Origin: an uncultured Peptoniphilus sp.
GTDB taxonomy: Bacteria; Bacillota; Clostridia; Tissierellales; Peptoniphilaceae
DNA length: 64,000 nt
Reading direction: 5' to 3'
NCBI GenBank assembly: GCA_902489255.1
Contig: CABTZF010000003.1
Location: 1-64,000 of the forward strand
The notes under the pieces were generated by a model. That model saw only the letters and a list, made by a program, of their open reading frames with translations. It was not told the DNA's origin and made no database searches. A program made the position numbers and the translations under genes. Shown one piece after another: positions 1 through 8,656 of the stretch; position 1 is the first letter of the stretch, and each line of letters opens with the position of its first letter.

Positions 1-48
1 CCTACTCCCTTAGCAGGGGAGCCTCTTCAGCCTCTTGAGTATTTCTCC
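1..48 (-). tRNA. tRNA-Ser (anticodon GCT), truncated by the window edge
   Basis: Read on the minus strand, the sequence begins with the acceptor strand GGAGAAA at 48-42. A D-arm follows with CTC/GAG pairing, then an anticodon stem CTCCC/GGGAG closing the loop CTGCTAA, which gives anticodon GCT for serine. The variable arm, T-arm and 3' end lie outside the window. The folding pattern is typical of a class II serine tRNA. Confidence 0.85.
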
Positions 49-214
49 AAGAAAATAGAATCAAGTTGGCTACCTTTAATATTTTACTAGACCAATCTTG
101 AAATGTCAATAAATATTTACAAAAATAATATGTAAAATTCATAAATGATTCTTTTAGCATTATACTTGATTAGAATAATAATTTCAAGGTAATTTAGAAA
201 CTGTTAATTTGATG

Positions 215-243
215 TTGACAATATTTTTTAAAGTGTTACCATA
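215..243 (+). promoter_or_regulatory. Probable promoter of the riboflavin operon
   Basis: A consensus -35 box TTGACA lies at 215-220. A weaker -10 candidate, TACCAT, lies 16 bases later at 237-242. The FMN riboswitch starts about 30 bases downstream, as expected for a leader transcribed from here. Confidence 0.5.
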
Positions 244-271
244 GTTATGGAAGTGAATATATAATTTATAA

Positions 272-380
272 TTTTTCAGGGCGGGGCGAAATTCCCCACC
301 GGTGGTAAAGTCCACGAGCCTTCGGGTTGAATTGGTGAAATTCCAATACCGACAGTATAGTCTGGATGAGAGAAAAATTA
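272..380 (+). ncRNA. FMN riboswitch (RFN element)
   Basis: The conserved FMN aptamer signatures are present in order: CAGGGCGGGGCGAAATTCCCC, then ACCGGTGGTAAAG, then CCAC-AGCC and GAATTGGTGAAATTCCAATACCGACAGTATAGTCTGGATG, closing with AGAGAAAAAT. The element precedes a terminator and the riboflavin biosynthesis genes. It is therefore expected to shut off ribD-ribE-ribBA-ribH when FMN is plentiful. Confidence 0.95.
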
Positions 381-411
381 TGTACTTTTTGTGCAAAATA
401 TTTTTTGAAGT

Positions 412-438
412 TAAGCCCTATGTGGGCTTATTTTTTTT
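412..438 (+). terminator. Riboswitch-controlled intrinsic terminator
   Basis: TAAGCCC and GGGCTTA form a 7-bp stem around a short loop, followed by eight T residues. The hairpin sits between the FMN aptamer and the ribD ribosome site (GAGGTG at 439-444). It is the likely expression platform of the switch. Confidence 0.85.
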
Positions 439-449
439 GAGGTGTAATT

Positions 450-1568
450 ATGCTTGAATTTTATGATTATAATTTTTATATGACTGAGGTTTTGAAACTG
501 GCTGAGAGAGGAAAGCCCTATACATTAACAAATCCTTTAGTTGGTGCTCTTATAGTTAAGGATGACATAATAATAGGCAAGGGCTATCATAAAAAGTATG
601 GAGATTTACATGCAGAAATTAATGCAATAAAAGATGCTGAGGAAAAGGGAGAATCCGTAGAGGGCTCAACCCTTTATGTAAATTTAGAACCTTGCTGTCA
701 CTATGGTAAGCAAGGACCATGCACTCAGGTAATTATTGATAAAAAGATAAAAAAAGTTGTTATTGCAAATGTAGATCCGAATCCGAAAGTTTCGGGAAAG
801 GGAATTAGGATATTAGAAGATGCCGGCATAGAAGTTGTGGAAGGGATAATGGAAGAAGAAGGATTAAAATTAAACGAGGATTTTTTTCATTATATAAAGA
901 CCAATAAACCTTTTGTAACATTAAAATCCGCTATGACTCTTGACGGAAAAATTTCCAGTATTACAGGAGATAGCAAATGGATTTCAAGTGATGTTTCAAG
1001 GACCTATACCCATAGGCTAAGAGCTGAAAATAATGCAATTATGGTTGGAATCGGAACAGTTCTTGCAGATGACCCTTTATTAAATGTTAGACTTGAGGGA
1101 GATTTTGTAAATCCTATAAAAATTATTTTGGATTCAAAATTAAGGATTCCTATTGGTGCAAAACTTTTTTCTTCATCACAAGCCCTAACAATAATTGCCC
1201 ATTCTAAAGATTATGATGTAAAGAAATATAAAATCTTAAAAGAAAAGAAAAATGTTGAACTTATTAGCCTTAATTATAAAGATGGCTTTCTTGATCTTGA
1301 AGAATTAATGGAAAAGTTAAGGGATTTTAATATTTGTTCAATTCTTCTTGAAGGTGGAGGAAATCTTAATTTCTCAATGTTAAAGGGAAAATTGGTAGAT
1401 AAGGTATTATTTTTTATTGCTCCAAAGTTTATTGGCGGGAAGGCTCTCAGTCCGGTTTCAGGGCAAGGAATTAAAAATATGAAGGATGCAATAAAACTAA
1501 GAGATTTACAAGTAGAAAAAATGGGACCTGATGTTTTTGTTAGTGGATATATTGAAAAGGAGGATTAG
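450..1568 (+). CDS. ribD: Bifunctional riboflavin deaminase/reductase RibD
   Basis: RibD carries out the second and third steps of riboflavin synthesis: deamination of the diaminopyrimidine from GTP, then NADPH-dependent reduction of the ribosyl side chain. The N-terminal zinc deaminase shows HAEINA at residues 50-55 and the PCCHYGKQGPC zinc motif near residue 81. The C-terminal reductase begins around KSAMTLDGKISS (about residue 155). The length of 372 residues is normal for the family. A GAGGTG ribosome site lies just upstream of the ATG. It is the first gene of the operon and its 3' end carries the ribosome site for ribE. Confidence 0.97.
   Translation: MLEFYDYNFYMTEVLKLAERGKPYTLTNPLVGALIVKDDIIIGKGYHKKYGDLHAEINAIKDAEEKGESVEGSTLYVNLEPCCHYGKQGPCTQVIIDKKIKKVVIANVDPNPKVSGKGIRILEDAGIEVVEGIMEEEGLKLNEDFFHYIKTNKPFVTLKSAMTLDGKISSITGDSKWISSDVSRTYTHRLRAENNAIMVGIGTVLADDPLLNVRLEGDFVNPIKIILDSKLRIPIGAKLFSSSQALTIIAHSKDYDVKKYKILKEKKNVELISLNYKDGFLDLEELMEKLRDFNICSILLEGGGNLNFSMLKGKLVDKVLFFIAPKFIGGKALSPVSGQGIKNMKDAIKLRDLQVEKMGPDVFVSGYIEKED
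1558..1563 (+). promoter_or_regulatory. Strong Shine-Dalgarno AGGAGG deciding the ATT start of ribE
   Basis: AGGAGG lies within the last codons of ribD. It is exactly 7 bases before ATT at 1571, which encodes the position of the universally conserved first residue of riboflavin synthase. No ATG, GTG or TTG is available in this frame between the upstream stop TGA at 1553 and ATT. Confidence 0.8.
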
Positions 1569-1570
1569 AA

Positions 1571-2209
1571 ATTTTTACGGGTATTGTAGAAGAGGTTGGA
1601 AAAGTTAATTCAATTTCTAAAGATAAAAATCTTTATAAAATAAATATAGGAGCGAAGCTTGTTTTACAAGGTACAAAAATTGGCGACTCCATAGCTACAA
1701 ACGGGGTTTGCCTCACAGTTACTGAAATTGGAGAAGATTATTTTGTTGCAGACATTATGAAAGAGTCATTAAATGTAACAAATTTTAAAAATATAAAATC
1801 AGGAGATTCAGTAAACTTGGAAAGGGCAATGACCATAGATAAAAGACTTGATGGGCATATTGTTCAAGGTCATGTTGATTCTGTCGGTAAAATTTTAGAA
1901 ATAATAAATTCGAATAATTTTGTTGAGTATAAAATTGAGCTTGATAAGAATACTTTAAAAGAAATTGTCTACAAGGGATCAATAGCCCTTGACGGTATAA
2001 GCCTTACGGTTTCAGATGTTAGAGATAATTATTTTAAGGTTTCAATAATACCGACAACAATAAAAAACACAAATCTTTCAACTAAAAACGTTGGAGCTTT
2101 TGTAAATGTTGAAACTGATATTATAGGTAAGTATGTTTATAAATATTTAAACCGGGATAAAAACGATTCAAAAATAGATATGGATTTTTTAATAAAAAAC
2201 GGTTTTTAA
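1571..2209 (+). CDS. ribE: Riboflavin synthase alpha chain, apparent ATT start
   Basis: Riboflavin synthase dismutates two 6,7-dimethyl-8-ribityllumazines to riboflavin. Read from ATT at 1571, the protein starts (M/I)FTGIVEEVGKV, the invariant N-terminus of the family. It shows two lumazine-binding repeats, with NGVCLTV in the first and DGISLTV in the second, and a linker containing GHIVQGHVD. The total of 213 residues is normal. The first ordinary start, ATG at 1757, would remove about 62 conserved residues including most of the first barrel. The reading frame is intact, so this is more likely a rare start codon than a broken gene. A single-base sequence error (ATG to ATT) is the alternative. 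Confidence 0.9.
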   Translation: MFTGIVEEVGKVNSISKDKNLYKINIGAKLVLQGTKIGDSIATNGVCLTVTEIGEDYFVADIMKESLNVTNFKNIKSGDSVNLERAMTIDKRLDGHIVQGHVDSVGKILEIINSNNFVEYKIELDKNTLKEIVYKGSIALDGISLTVSDVRDNYFKVSIIPTTIKNTNLSTKNVGAFVNVETDIIGKYVYKYLNRDKNDSKIDMDFLIKNGF

Positions 2210-2221
2210 AAAGGAGGATAA

Positions 2222-3427
2222 ATGAAAATCAACAGTATTGAAGAAGTTACAGATGCCTTAAAAAAAGGTGAAATAATAATTGTAACGGATAATCCCAAAA
2301 GAGAAAACGAAGGCGATATGATATGTGCGGCAGAATTTGCTACAGGTGAAAATATAAATACTATGGCGACTCTTGCCAAGGGTCTTATCTGTATGCCGAT
2401 GAGTGATAAAATAGCAAAAAGACTTGATTTGAAACAAATGGTTACAGAAAATACCGACAATCATTCAACAGCTTTTACTGTTTCTATAGACCACGTAGAT
2501 ACAACAACTGGAATTTCTGCTTATGAAAGGTCTGTAACAGCACAAAAAATAATAGATGAAAATTCAAAAGCACAAGATTTTAGACGTCCCGGTCATATGT
2601 TTCCCCTAGTAGCAAGGACAGGAGGAGTTTTTGTTAGGGGAGGACACACCGAAGCTACAGTTGATTTACTTAGGATAGCAGGTCTAAAAGAATGTGGACT
2701 TTGTTGTGAAATTATGGCTGATGACGGACACATGATGAGGGGACAGGAAATTTTTGAGCTTGCACAAAAGCTGAATATGAAAATAACTACAGTTGATGAA
2801 CTGATTTTATATAGAAAAAGGCACGAAAAAATAGTTAAAGATGTGGCACAGGCAAAACTTCCTACAGAATTTGGTAATTTTATTGCCCATGCTTTTGTGA
2901 ATACAATAAACGGTGAGCATCATATAGCTCTTGTAAAGGGAGAAGTCGGTGACGGTAAAAATCTTTTAACAAGGGTTCATTCTGAATGCTTAACAGGGGA
3001 TGCTTTTCATTCTGCTCGCTGCGACTGCGGCTTGCAACTTCAATCAGCTATGGCACAAATTGTAAAAGAAGGCAGGGGAATTCTTCTATATATGCGTCAA
3101 GAAGGTCGAGGAATCGGGCTTGTAAATAAAATTAAAGCCTATGCCCTTCAAGATAAAGGTATGGATACTGTGCAAGCAAATCTTGCTCTTGGATTTCCGG
3201 AAGATGCGAGAGATTATAGTGTTGGAGCTCAAATTTTAAGAGAACTCGGTGCTAAGGAATTAAGACTTTTAACAAATAATCCCGATAAAATTTATAAATT
3301 AAAGGAATTTGGCATGGAAATAAAAGAAAGGGTGCCGATAGAAATTAAGTCAACAAAATATGATGAATTTTATTTGCAAACAAAGGCGGAAAAAATGCAT
3401 CATTTATTGGAAGAATTTACAAAATAA
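2222..3427 (+). CDS. ribBA: Bifunctional DHBP synthase / GTP cyclohydrolase II
   Basis: RibBA feeds both branches of riboflavin synthesis. The N-terminal half makes 3,4-dihydroxy-2-butanone 4-phosphate from ribulose 5-phosphate; it shows [11 protein letters not shown] and GHMFPLVAR...GHTEATVDL. The C-terminal half opens GTP; it has the zinc site C-(11)-CDC in [18 protein letters not shown] and the EGRGIGL nucleotide motif. The 401 residues match the usual fusion. An AAAGGAGG ribosome site sits just upstream, and the gene is 12 bases after ribE. Confidence 0.97.
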   Translation: MKINSIEEVTDALKKGEIIIVTDNPKRENEGDMICAAEFATGENINTMATLAKGLICMPMSDKIAKRLDLKQMVTENTDNHSTAFTVSIDHVDTTTGISAYERSVTAQKIIDENSKAQDFRRPGHMFPLVARTGGVFVRGGHTEATVDLLRIAGLKECGLCCEIMADDGHMMRGQEIFELAQKLNMKITTVDELILYRKRHEKIVKDVAQAKLPTEFGNFIAHAFVNTINGEHHIALVKGEVGDGKNLLTRVHSECLTGDAFHSARCDCGLQLQSAMAQIVKEGRGILLYMRQEGRGIGLVNKIKAYALQDKGMDTVQANLALGFPEDARDYSVGAQILRELGAKELRLLTNNPDKIYKLKEFGMEIKERVPIEIKSTKYDEFYLQTKAEKMHHLLEEFTK

Positions 3428-3505
3428 TAATCCATAGAAGTGTTAAACTTAGTCAAGTACGGATATTAGAAATAATTATTATAAAAAATATTTGGAGGTA
3501 GAAAA

Positions 3506-3970
3506 ATGAAGACTTATAGTGCAAATTTATATTCAGAAGGAAAAAAATACGCAATTATTGTAGGAAGATTTAATGAATTTATTGGTGGCAAACTCCTTTC
3601 AGGAGCTATTGACGGGCTTACTCGTCACGGAGTAAAGGAAGATGAAATCCAAGTTATATGGGTACCGGGAGCTTTTGAAATTCCTTTGGCTGCAAAAAAA
3701 CTTGCAAAAAGCAAAAAGTTTGATGCAGTAATCTGCCTGGGAGCTGTAATCAGAGGAGCAACATCTCACTTTGAATATGTGGCGGGAGAAGTGGCAAAAG
3801 GAATTGCCCAAGCAAGTCTTGAAACTGAAATTCCGATTATATTCGGAGTTTTGACAACGGAAAATCTTGAACAAGCCATAGAACGTGCCGGAGTAAAATC
3901 AGGAAACAAGGGCTTTGATGCAGCTACAACCGCTATTGAAATGGCTAATTTGATGGGTCAAATATGTTAG
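3506..3970 (+). CDS. ribH: 6,7-dimethyl-8-ribityllumazine synthase
   Basis: RibH condenses the ribityl-aminouracil with DHBP and normally assembles into icosahedral or pentameric shells. Family motifs seen are GRFNEFI near the N-terminus, [16 protein letters not shown], and [14 protein letters not shown], which holds the catalytic His. The usual Pro before that His is a Ser here. [14 protein letters not shown] ends the protein at 154 residues. A GGAGG site precedes the ATG. The stop codon overlaps the start of the HAD gene. Confidence 0.96.
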   Translation: MKTYSANLYSEGKKYAIIVGRFNEFIGGKLLSGAIDGLTRHGVKEDEIQVIWVPGAFEIPLAAKKLAKSKKFDAVICLGAVIRGATSHFEYVAGEVAKGIAQASLETEIPIIFGVLTTENLEQAIERAGVKSGNKGFDAATTAIEMANLMGQIC

Positions 3971-4614
3971 AAAATATCAAATCAATTATTTTTGATTTTG
4001 ACGGTACAATTCACGAAACTACAAAAATTTATACACCTGCGCTTACTTGCGGAATAAAACTTCTAAAAGAAGAAGGATATATTGCTGATCTAGAAGTTAA
4101 TGATGTCTATGCAGGAAAATTTTTAGGCTACAGCGCAAAAGATGCCTGGAAAATCATTGCACCGGAAGCTCCAAAAGATATAGTTGAAAGAGCAATGAAA
4201 ATTGTTGGGAGTAAAATGGATGAAAATATGGAAAAAGGAAAGGGTGAACTTTATCCAAAGGCGAGAGAAGTTTTAAAGACATTAAATGATAGAGGATATG
4301 ACCTTTATCTACTTTCAAACGCAAGAGTCAGGTATCTTGAACTTGCCTGCAAAATTTATGGAATTAAAAATTATTTTAAAAAAATAATTGCTGCGGAAAG
4401 TTATAATTTTATTCCTAAAGATTTAATTTTAAAAGATATTATAGATAATATGAAAAAAGAAATAATTGTTGTTGGCGACAGGTTCCACGATATTGATGCT
4501 GCAAGAATAAACAATTTAAAGTCGATTTTTGCAAGTTATGGTTATGGCAAGGTGGAAGAGGGAAAAAAGGCAACTTATAACATTTTTAACATTGGAGAAT
4601 TAATTGAAAATTAA
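3964..4614 (+). CDS. HAD-family phosphatase at the end of the riboflavin operon
   Basis: This 216-residue protein is a haloacid dehalogenase-type hydrolase. Motif I is FDFDGT (residues 10-15, nucleophile Asp), motif II is LLSNA near 118, a Lys follows in FIPKD, and motif IV is [12 protein letters not shown] near 172. The helical cap between motifs I and II fits the phosphoglycolate phosphatase-like subfamily. It overlaps ribH by 7 bases and is the last gene before a terminator, so it is cotranscribed with the riboflavin genes. An inference from position is that it removes phosphate from 5-amino-6-ribitylamino-uracil 5'-phosphate, a step no other gene in the operon provides. The substrate cannot be read from sequence. 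Confidence 0.85.
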   Translation: MLENIKSIIFDFDGTIHETTKIYTPALTCGIKLLKEEGYIADLEVNDVYAGKFLGYSAKDAWKIIAPEAPKDIVERAMKIVGSKMDENMEKGKGELYPKAREVLKTLNDRGYDLYLLSNARVRYLELACKIYGIKNYFKKIIAAESYNFIPKDLILKDIIDNMKKEIIVVGDRFHDIDAARINNLKSIFASYGYGKVEEGKKATYNIFNIGELIEN

Positions 4615-4620
4615 TTAGTT

Positions 4621-4650
4621 AAGGGTTCGTAAATTTACGAACCTTTTTAG
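4621..4650 (+). terminator. Intrinsic terminator of the riboflavin operon
   Basis: GGTTCGTAAA and TTTACGAACC pair almost without a loop and are followed by a T-rich run (TTTTTAGTTTTT). It lies directly after the HAD gene. Confidence 0.85.
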
Positions 4651-4769
4651 TTTTTATTACTCAGATTTAAAATTAACTTAATTATAGAAAATATTTTTAA
4701 ATTAAACAGAAATTAATATTTTACTCAAAAAAAGTAAGTGGTTTATATTAAATATTTGAAAAATATATA

Positions 4770-4797
4770 TTGACATAAAAGCAGCTGATGGTATAAT
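4770..4797 (+). promoter_or_regulatory. Strong promoter of the P1B ATPase
   Basis: TTGACA at 4770-4775 and TATAAT at 4792-4797 are both perfect consensus boxes 16 bases apart, with an extended TG one base before the -10. The start codon is 56 bases downstream. Confidence 0.8.
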
Positions 4798-4852
4798 GAA
4801 TATAGAAATATATGAACAATTAATCAAGCATTAATATATAAGGAGTACTTTT

Positions 4853-6961
4853 ATGAAAGATACAATAAAAATTAATTCTTTAAAGAAACATAGCTTTTAT
4901 TTAAAAGGTTTAAATTGCCCTGTATGTGCAAAAAAAATTGAAGATAAAATAAATACAGAAAAATATATAAATTCAACTAATTTCAATTTTTCCAACCAAA
5001 AGCTGGAGGTAGAATCTTCAGTTGAAAATAAAGACCTATTAAAAGAAAGAATTCAAAATATTTGTGACAATATAGAAGACGGTGTCATGGTCGAATATGA
5101 ACACAAAGAAGAAAAAAGTCAGGAGATCCTGGCTTACAAAGGAGTAAATATTAAAAAAGATGTATTAATATTTGCCTTGGAAATTTTATCTCTTATAGCT
5201 ATACATTTTTTTTCAGATGGTTACTTAAAAATTTCCCTATATGGGTTCTTGTACTTATTTGTTGCCAAGGATGTATTGATTAATGTTTTTTCACCGACAA
5301 AAACTCATTCTTTTTTAGATGAAAATTTTCTCATGGTAATTGCTTCAATAGCTGCATTTATAACAGGAGCTTATTCTGAAGCGGTTTCAGTAATGTTATT
5401 TTATTCAGTGGGAGAATTTTTGCAGGATTTGGCCGTTGAAAGGTCAAGAGATAACATTGCAAAAGCTTTGGCTTTAAAGCCTTCTTATGCAAATTTAAAA
5501 ACAAAAGAAGGAATTAAAAAAGTTAGTCCTGAAGATGTAAAAGTTGGAGATATAATAATAATCAGACCCGGAGAAAAAATACCCTTGGACGGGATTATAA
5601 CAAAGGGGACATCAGAAATTGACACTTCAAATATAAGCGGAGAATCTCTTCCTGAAAGTGTAGAAACCGGTCAGGAAATTCTTTCAGGAGTTGTAAATCT
5701 TGACGGACTTTTAGAAATAAAAGTAACTAAAGAATATAAAGAAGGTACAATAGGAAAAATTTTAGATATGGTTGAAAATGCTTCATCTAAAAAAGCGGGA
5801 GTTGAAAAATTCATCAGTAGATTTGCCGGCTTTTATACTCCTATAGTAGTTTCCTTTGCAATAATTTTAGCCATTTTTCTCCCTGTTTTTACGGGATTGA
5901 AAATAAAGGAATCAATTTATAGGGCTTGCATATTTTTAGTAATATCCTGTCCATGTGCACTTGTAATTTCTGTTCCCTTGGGGATTTTTGCAGGTATCGG
6001 TGCAATGTCCAGGAAGGCAATTTTTGTTAAAGGCGGTAATTACCTACAAGGTTTGACAAATGTAAAAACAATAGTTTTTGACAAAACAGGAACTATAACA
6101 GAAGGCAAGTTTGAAATTTTCAAAGTTATTGAAATTGCAGCTAAGGAAGAAGAAATTTTACAAATTGCGGCCATAGGTGAACAATTTTCAACCCATCCCA
6201 TAGCCAAAGCAATAGCTAAGGAAATGAATAATCTTCCTAAGCCGACCAATCTTAATAATATTGACGGCAAGGGGATAACCTTTGATCTTGAAGACAAAAA
6301 AATTCTTGTAGGTAATAAAAAGTTACTTGAAAAATATAATATTCAAGACGGTCAAGCTTATAAATTACCCTTGGCTGTTCATGTTTATGTAGTTAGAGAT
6401 AAAGATCTTTTGGGAATAATTTGTCTTCGTGACAAACTAAAAGATAACATAAGAAAAGATATTTCACTTTTAAAATCTTTAGGCATTACACCGGTTCTGC
6501 TTTCTGGAGATAGGGAAGAAGTAGTAAAAGAGGTTTGCGAAAATGTGGGTATAGAAAAATATTACGGCTCTCTTTTGCCTCTTGACAAGGTTAGTAAGAT
6601 AGAAAAAATCATGGAAGATACAAAAGGTAAAGTGGCTTTTGTAGGTGACGGAACTAATGATGCACCGGTTCTTACACGGGCGGATATTGGTATATCAATG
6701 GGGAGCGGTTCAGATATAGCTATTGAATCATCGGATGTGGTTTTATTAAAAGATGAGATATCAAAAGTTGTTGAAGCCATAAAAATCTCGCTGAAAACTA
6801 AAAAAATAGTTTATCAAAATATAGCCCTAGCCTTAATATTAAAAATAGTAATTTTATGTCTTGGTGCATTTGGTATGGCTACTATGTTTTTAGCAATATT
6901 TGCAGATGTGGGAGTAAGTTTAATATGCATATTAAATTCTTTAAGAGTGATGAAAGCATAA
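4853..6961 (+). CDS. Heavy-metal (Zn/Cd/Pb-type) P1B ATPase
   Basis: An ATP-driven metal exporter of the inner membrane. An N-terminal HMA-like domain carries CPVC at residues 22-25. The core shows the TGES-type motif SGESLP, the transport-site SCPCAL with CPC at 366-368, the phosphorylation loop DKTGT starting at D410, a divergent nucleotide-site THPIAKAI, and GDGTNDAP. The last helix contains FADVGVSLICILNSLR; the conserved Asp there is typical of the ZntA/CadA (Zn, Cd, Pb) branch rather than the copper branch. The 702-residue length is normal. It stands alone with its own promoter and terminator. No metalloregulator is adjacent. Confidence 0.92.
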   Translation: MKDTIKINSLKKHSFYLKGLNCPVCAKKIEDKINTEKYINSTNFNFSNQKLEVESSVENKDLLKERIQNICDNIEDGVMVEYEHKEEKSQEILAYKGVNIKKDVLIFALEILSLIAIHFFSDGYLKISLYGFLYLFVAKDVLINVFSPTKTHSFLDENFLMVIASIAAFITGAYSEAVSVMLFYSVGEFLQDLAVERSRDNIAKALALKPSYANLKTKEGIKKVSPEDVKVGDIIIIRPGEKIPLDGIITKGTSEIDTSNISGESLPESVETGQEILSGVVNLDGLLEIKVTKEYKEGTIGKILDMVENASSKKAGVEKFISRFAGFYTPIVVSFAIILAIFLPVFTGLKIKESIYRACIFLVISCPCALVISVPLGIFAGIGAMSRKAIFVKGGNYLQGLTNVKTIVFDKTGTITEGKFEIFKVIEIAAKEEEILQIAAIGEQFSTHPIAKAIAKEMNNLPKPTNLNNIDGKGITFDLEDKKILVGNKKLLEKYNIQDGQAYKLPLAVHVYVVRDKDLLGIICLRDKLKDNIRKDISLLKSLGITPVLLSGDREEVVKEVCENVGIEKYYGSLLPLDKVSKIEKIMEDTKGKVAFVGDGTNDAPVLTRADIGISMGSGSDIAIESSDVVLLKDEISKVVEAIKISLKTKKIVYQNIALALILKIVILCLGAFGMATMFLAIFADVGVSLICILNSLRVMKA

Positions 6962-6962
6962 A

Positions 6963-6990
6963 GGAGAAGGATAACTTCTCTTTTTTTTTG
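6963..6990 (+). terminator. Intrinsic terminator after the P1B ATPase
   Basis: GGAGAAG and CTTCTC form a short stem around GATAA, followed by nine T residues. It lies two bases after the ATPase stop codon. Confidence 0.8.
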
Positions 6991-7039
6991 ACTAATAATT
7001 GAAAATATAATAAAAAATATTTGAAGCTTTTTATAAGAC

Positions 7040-7549
7040 TTATCCTTCATTAAGAAGATTTAAAATTTCCATATAAATTTTTTGAGCCCTTCTTTTAAAG
7101 TTTGAGGCAACAGTATTTGCCATATTATGATCAGAAACCTCAATTTTTAAAATCATTACAGGAACATTGCCGTCTTTAATACTCATATTACAATAGCTTG
7201 TACCATTTTCTTCACTAATATCAACAGCTATAGAACTATTTTCATTTCTGTATTTTACGAAATCCTCCCGGTTATTTTTCAATTTTTCAATGAATGCCGT
7301 AGGAACTTCTTTCTTTAACGCCTCTAAGGTCCTTTCACCTTGGTCTGAAAGATAGTATTTTTTATTATTATCAAATAGAATTAAACCGCTGGTTTCCATT
7401 TGCGAGAGACAATCTTTAAAATAAAAATAATTAAATAATTCCATATTGAGAACTAAGTAATTTAATTCACTTTCAACAAGACAATGAGCATATGAATTTA
7501 TTATATATAAAATTATGAGTTTATTTTTAGCCAAGTCATTAGTAATCAT
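7040..7549 (-). CDS. DUF4364-family protein, PadR/winged-helix-like
   Basis: About 169 residues starting MITNDLAKNKLIILYIIN. This start is chosen because GGAAGGTGAT lies at the right distance upstream; the longer frame to 7600 has no ribosome site. The N-terminal half (about 1-85) looks like a winged helix, with a wing-like stretch LILFDNNKKYYLSDQGERTL. The C-terminal half is an alpha/beta domain of unknown role. DUF4364 proteins in clostridia are presumed regulators; the target is unknown. It has its own minus-strand promoter and is divergent from the CPBP gene. Confidence 0.75.
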   Translation of the reverse strand: MITNDLAKNKLIILYIINSYAHCLVESELNYLVLNMELFNYFYFKDCLSQMETSGLILFDNNKKYYLSDQGERTLEALKKEVPTAFIEKLKNNREDFVKYRNENSSIAVDISEENGTSYCNMSIKDGNVPVMILKIEVSDHNMANTVASNFKRRAQKIYMEILNLLNEG

Positions 7550-7571
7550 CTTTATCACCTTCCCAAGGCTT

Positions 7572-7600
7572 ATTATATATAAAAAATATTGCCCTGACAA
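7572..7600 (-). promoter_or_regulatory. Promoter of the DUF4364 gene
   Basis: On the minus strand, TTGTCA (7600-7595) and a perfect TATAAT (7577-7572) are separated by 17 bases. The ribosome site and ATG at 7549 follow within 25 bases, so the 5' leader is short. Confidence 0.65.
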
Positions 7601-7732
7601 TAAGAGCGGATGTAATTATTTATTTGTTTTGATATAATATAAAAAGAAAATAGGAATAAATAAAAGTTATTAGCTTTATTTAAAGTATTAATAATTAATA
7701 GTCCATAAAAATAAAATTGAAAGTGATATATA

Positions 7733-8647
7733 ATGAAAAAATATAAAAAGAAATATCTGAATGTACTTTCAGTAAATACTTTAATCTTAATCTTAGCCAT
7801 AGTTTTTTTAACTATAGGATTTAATATACAACAAAAATATGAATTTAAAGGGCAGCTTCTAACTGAAATTTTTATTGTCCTTTTGCCGGCTTTATTTATA
7901 GCCAGAACAGGGAATTTTAAAAGAGTTTTAAAACTTAATAAAATATCCATAAAAAATATTCTGCTAACAATTTTAATAGTTATTTTTGCCTATCCCATCA
8001 TACTTTTATTAAACGGTTTATTTATGTCGCTGTTTTCCAGTATAATGGAATTTACAAATATTAGCCGGCAGATGATAAATTTAGACACATCAATTTATAA
8101 TTATCTTTTATATTATTGTGTAGTTCCTGCAATTTGTGAAGAATTTTTTTTCAGGGCGACAGTGATGAATGCTTATGAAATATATGGAAGTAAATTTGCC
8201 ATAATTATGAGCGCCTTAGTCTTTGCTTTATTTCACTTTGACATTCAAAACCTAATGGCTCCCTTTCTTTTAGGCATATTATTTGCTAATGTTCTAAATC
8301 TTACAAATTCCATTTATGCGGCAATTATTGCTCATTTTACTAATAATATAATTGCAGTTTTATTTTCAAGATATGTGGGGGATGAATTTTTCAAGTACCT
8401 GTGGCAGACAAAAATTGCAAGAGAAATCGGCTCTCTCCAACTATTTATAATTATTATACTAATAGCTTTATCAATAGTAAGTGCAATATTTTTAAGAATG
8501 CTTTTTAAGCATTTTAAAAAAGAAAATTTGTCAAAAAATAACAATAAAATAGTATTCAGGGAAATTGAGGGCATGGACTTATTTAATTTTGTTCCCATCC
8601 TTGCCCTAATAATTTTATATATTATTTATTATTACATAGTATTCTGA
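7733..8647 (+). CDS. CPBP-family intramembrane metalloprotease
   Basis: A 304-residue multi-pass membrane protein. The CPBP (Abi/CAAX-like) signature is visible: CEEFFFR near residue 138 (EExxxR), FALFHFDIQN near residue 163 (FxxxH) and HFTNN near 201. These residues form the metal and catalytic site in the family. The C-terminal hydrophobic segment ends in LIILYIIYYYIVF. CPBP proteins process prenylated or leader peptides, or act in immunity to self-made bacteriocins, but no peptide gene is nearby. It is the first of three closely spaced genes, with 9 bases to the sirtuin gene. Confidence 0.85.
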   Translation: MKKYKKKYLNVLSVNTLILILAIVFLTIGFNIQQKYEFKGQLLTEIFIVLLPALFIARTGNFKRVLKLNKISIKNILLTILIVIFAYPIILLLNGLFMSLFSSIMEFTNISRQMINLDTSIYNYLLYYCVVPAICEEFFFRATVMNAYEIYGSKFAIIMSALVFALFHFDIQNLMAPFLLGILFANVLNLTNSIYAAIIAHFTNNIIAVLFSRYVGDEFFKYLWQTKIAREIGSLQLFIIIILIALSIVSAIFLRMLFKHFKKENLSKNNNKIVFREIEGMDLFNFVPILALIILYIIYYYIVF

Positions 8648-8656
8648 GGAGGAAAT

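Noticed and set aside
1785..1982. Minus-strand frame opposite ribE, and similar long frames opposite other genes
   Set aside because: It lies wholly inside the real gene, has no ribosome site and shows no family motif; the sense frame carries the conserved protein.
4653..4852. Metalloregulator or riboswitch before the P1B ATPase
   Set aside because: Only a strong promoter is visible; no palindrome of convincing length or known RNA motif was found.
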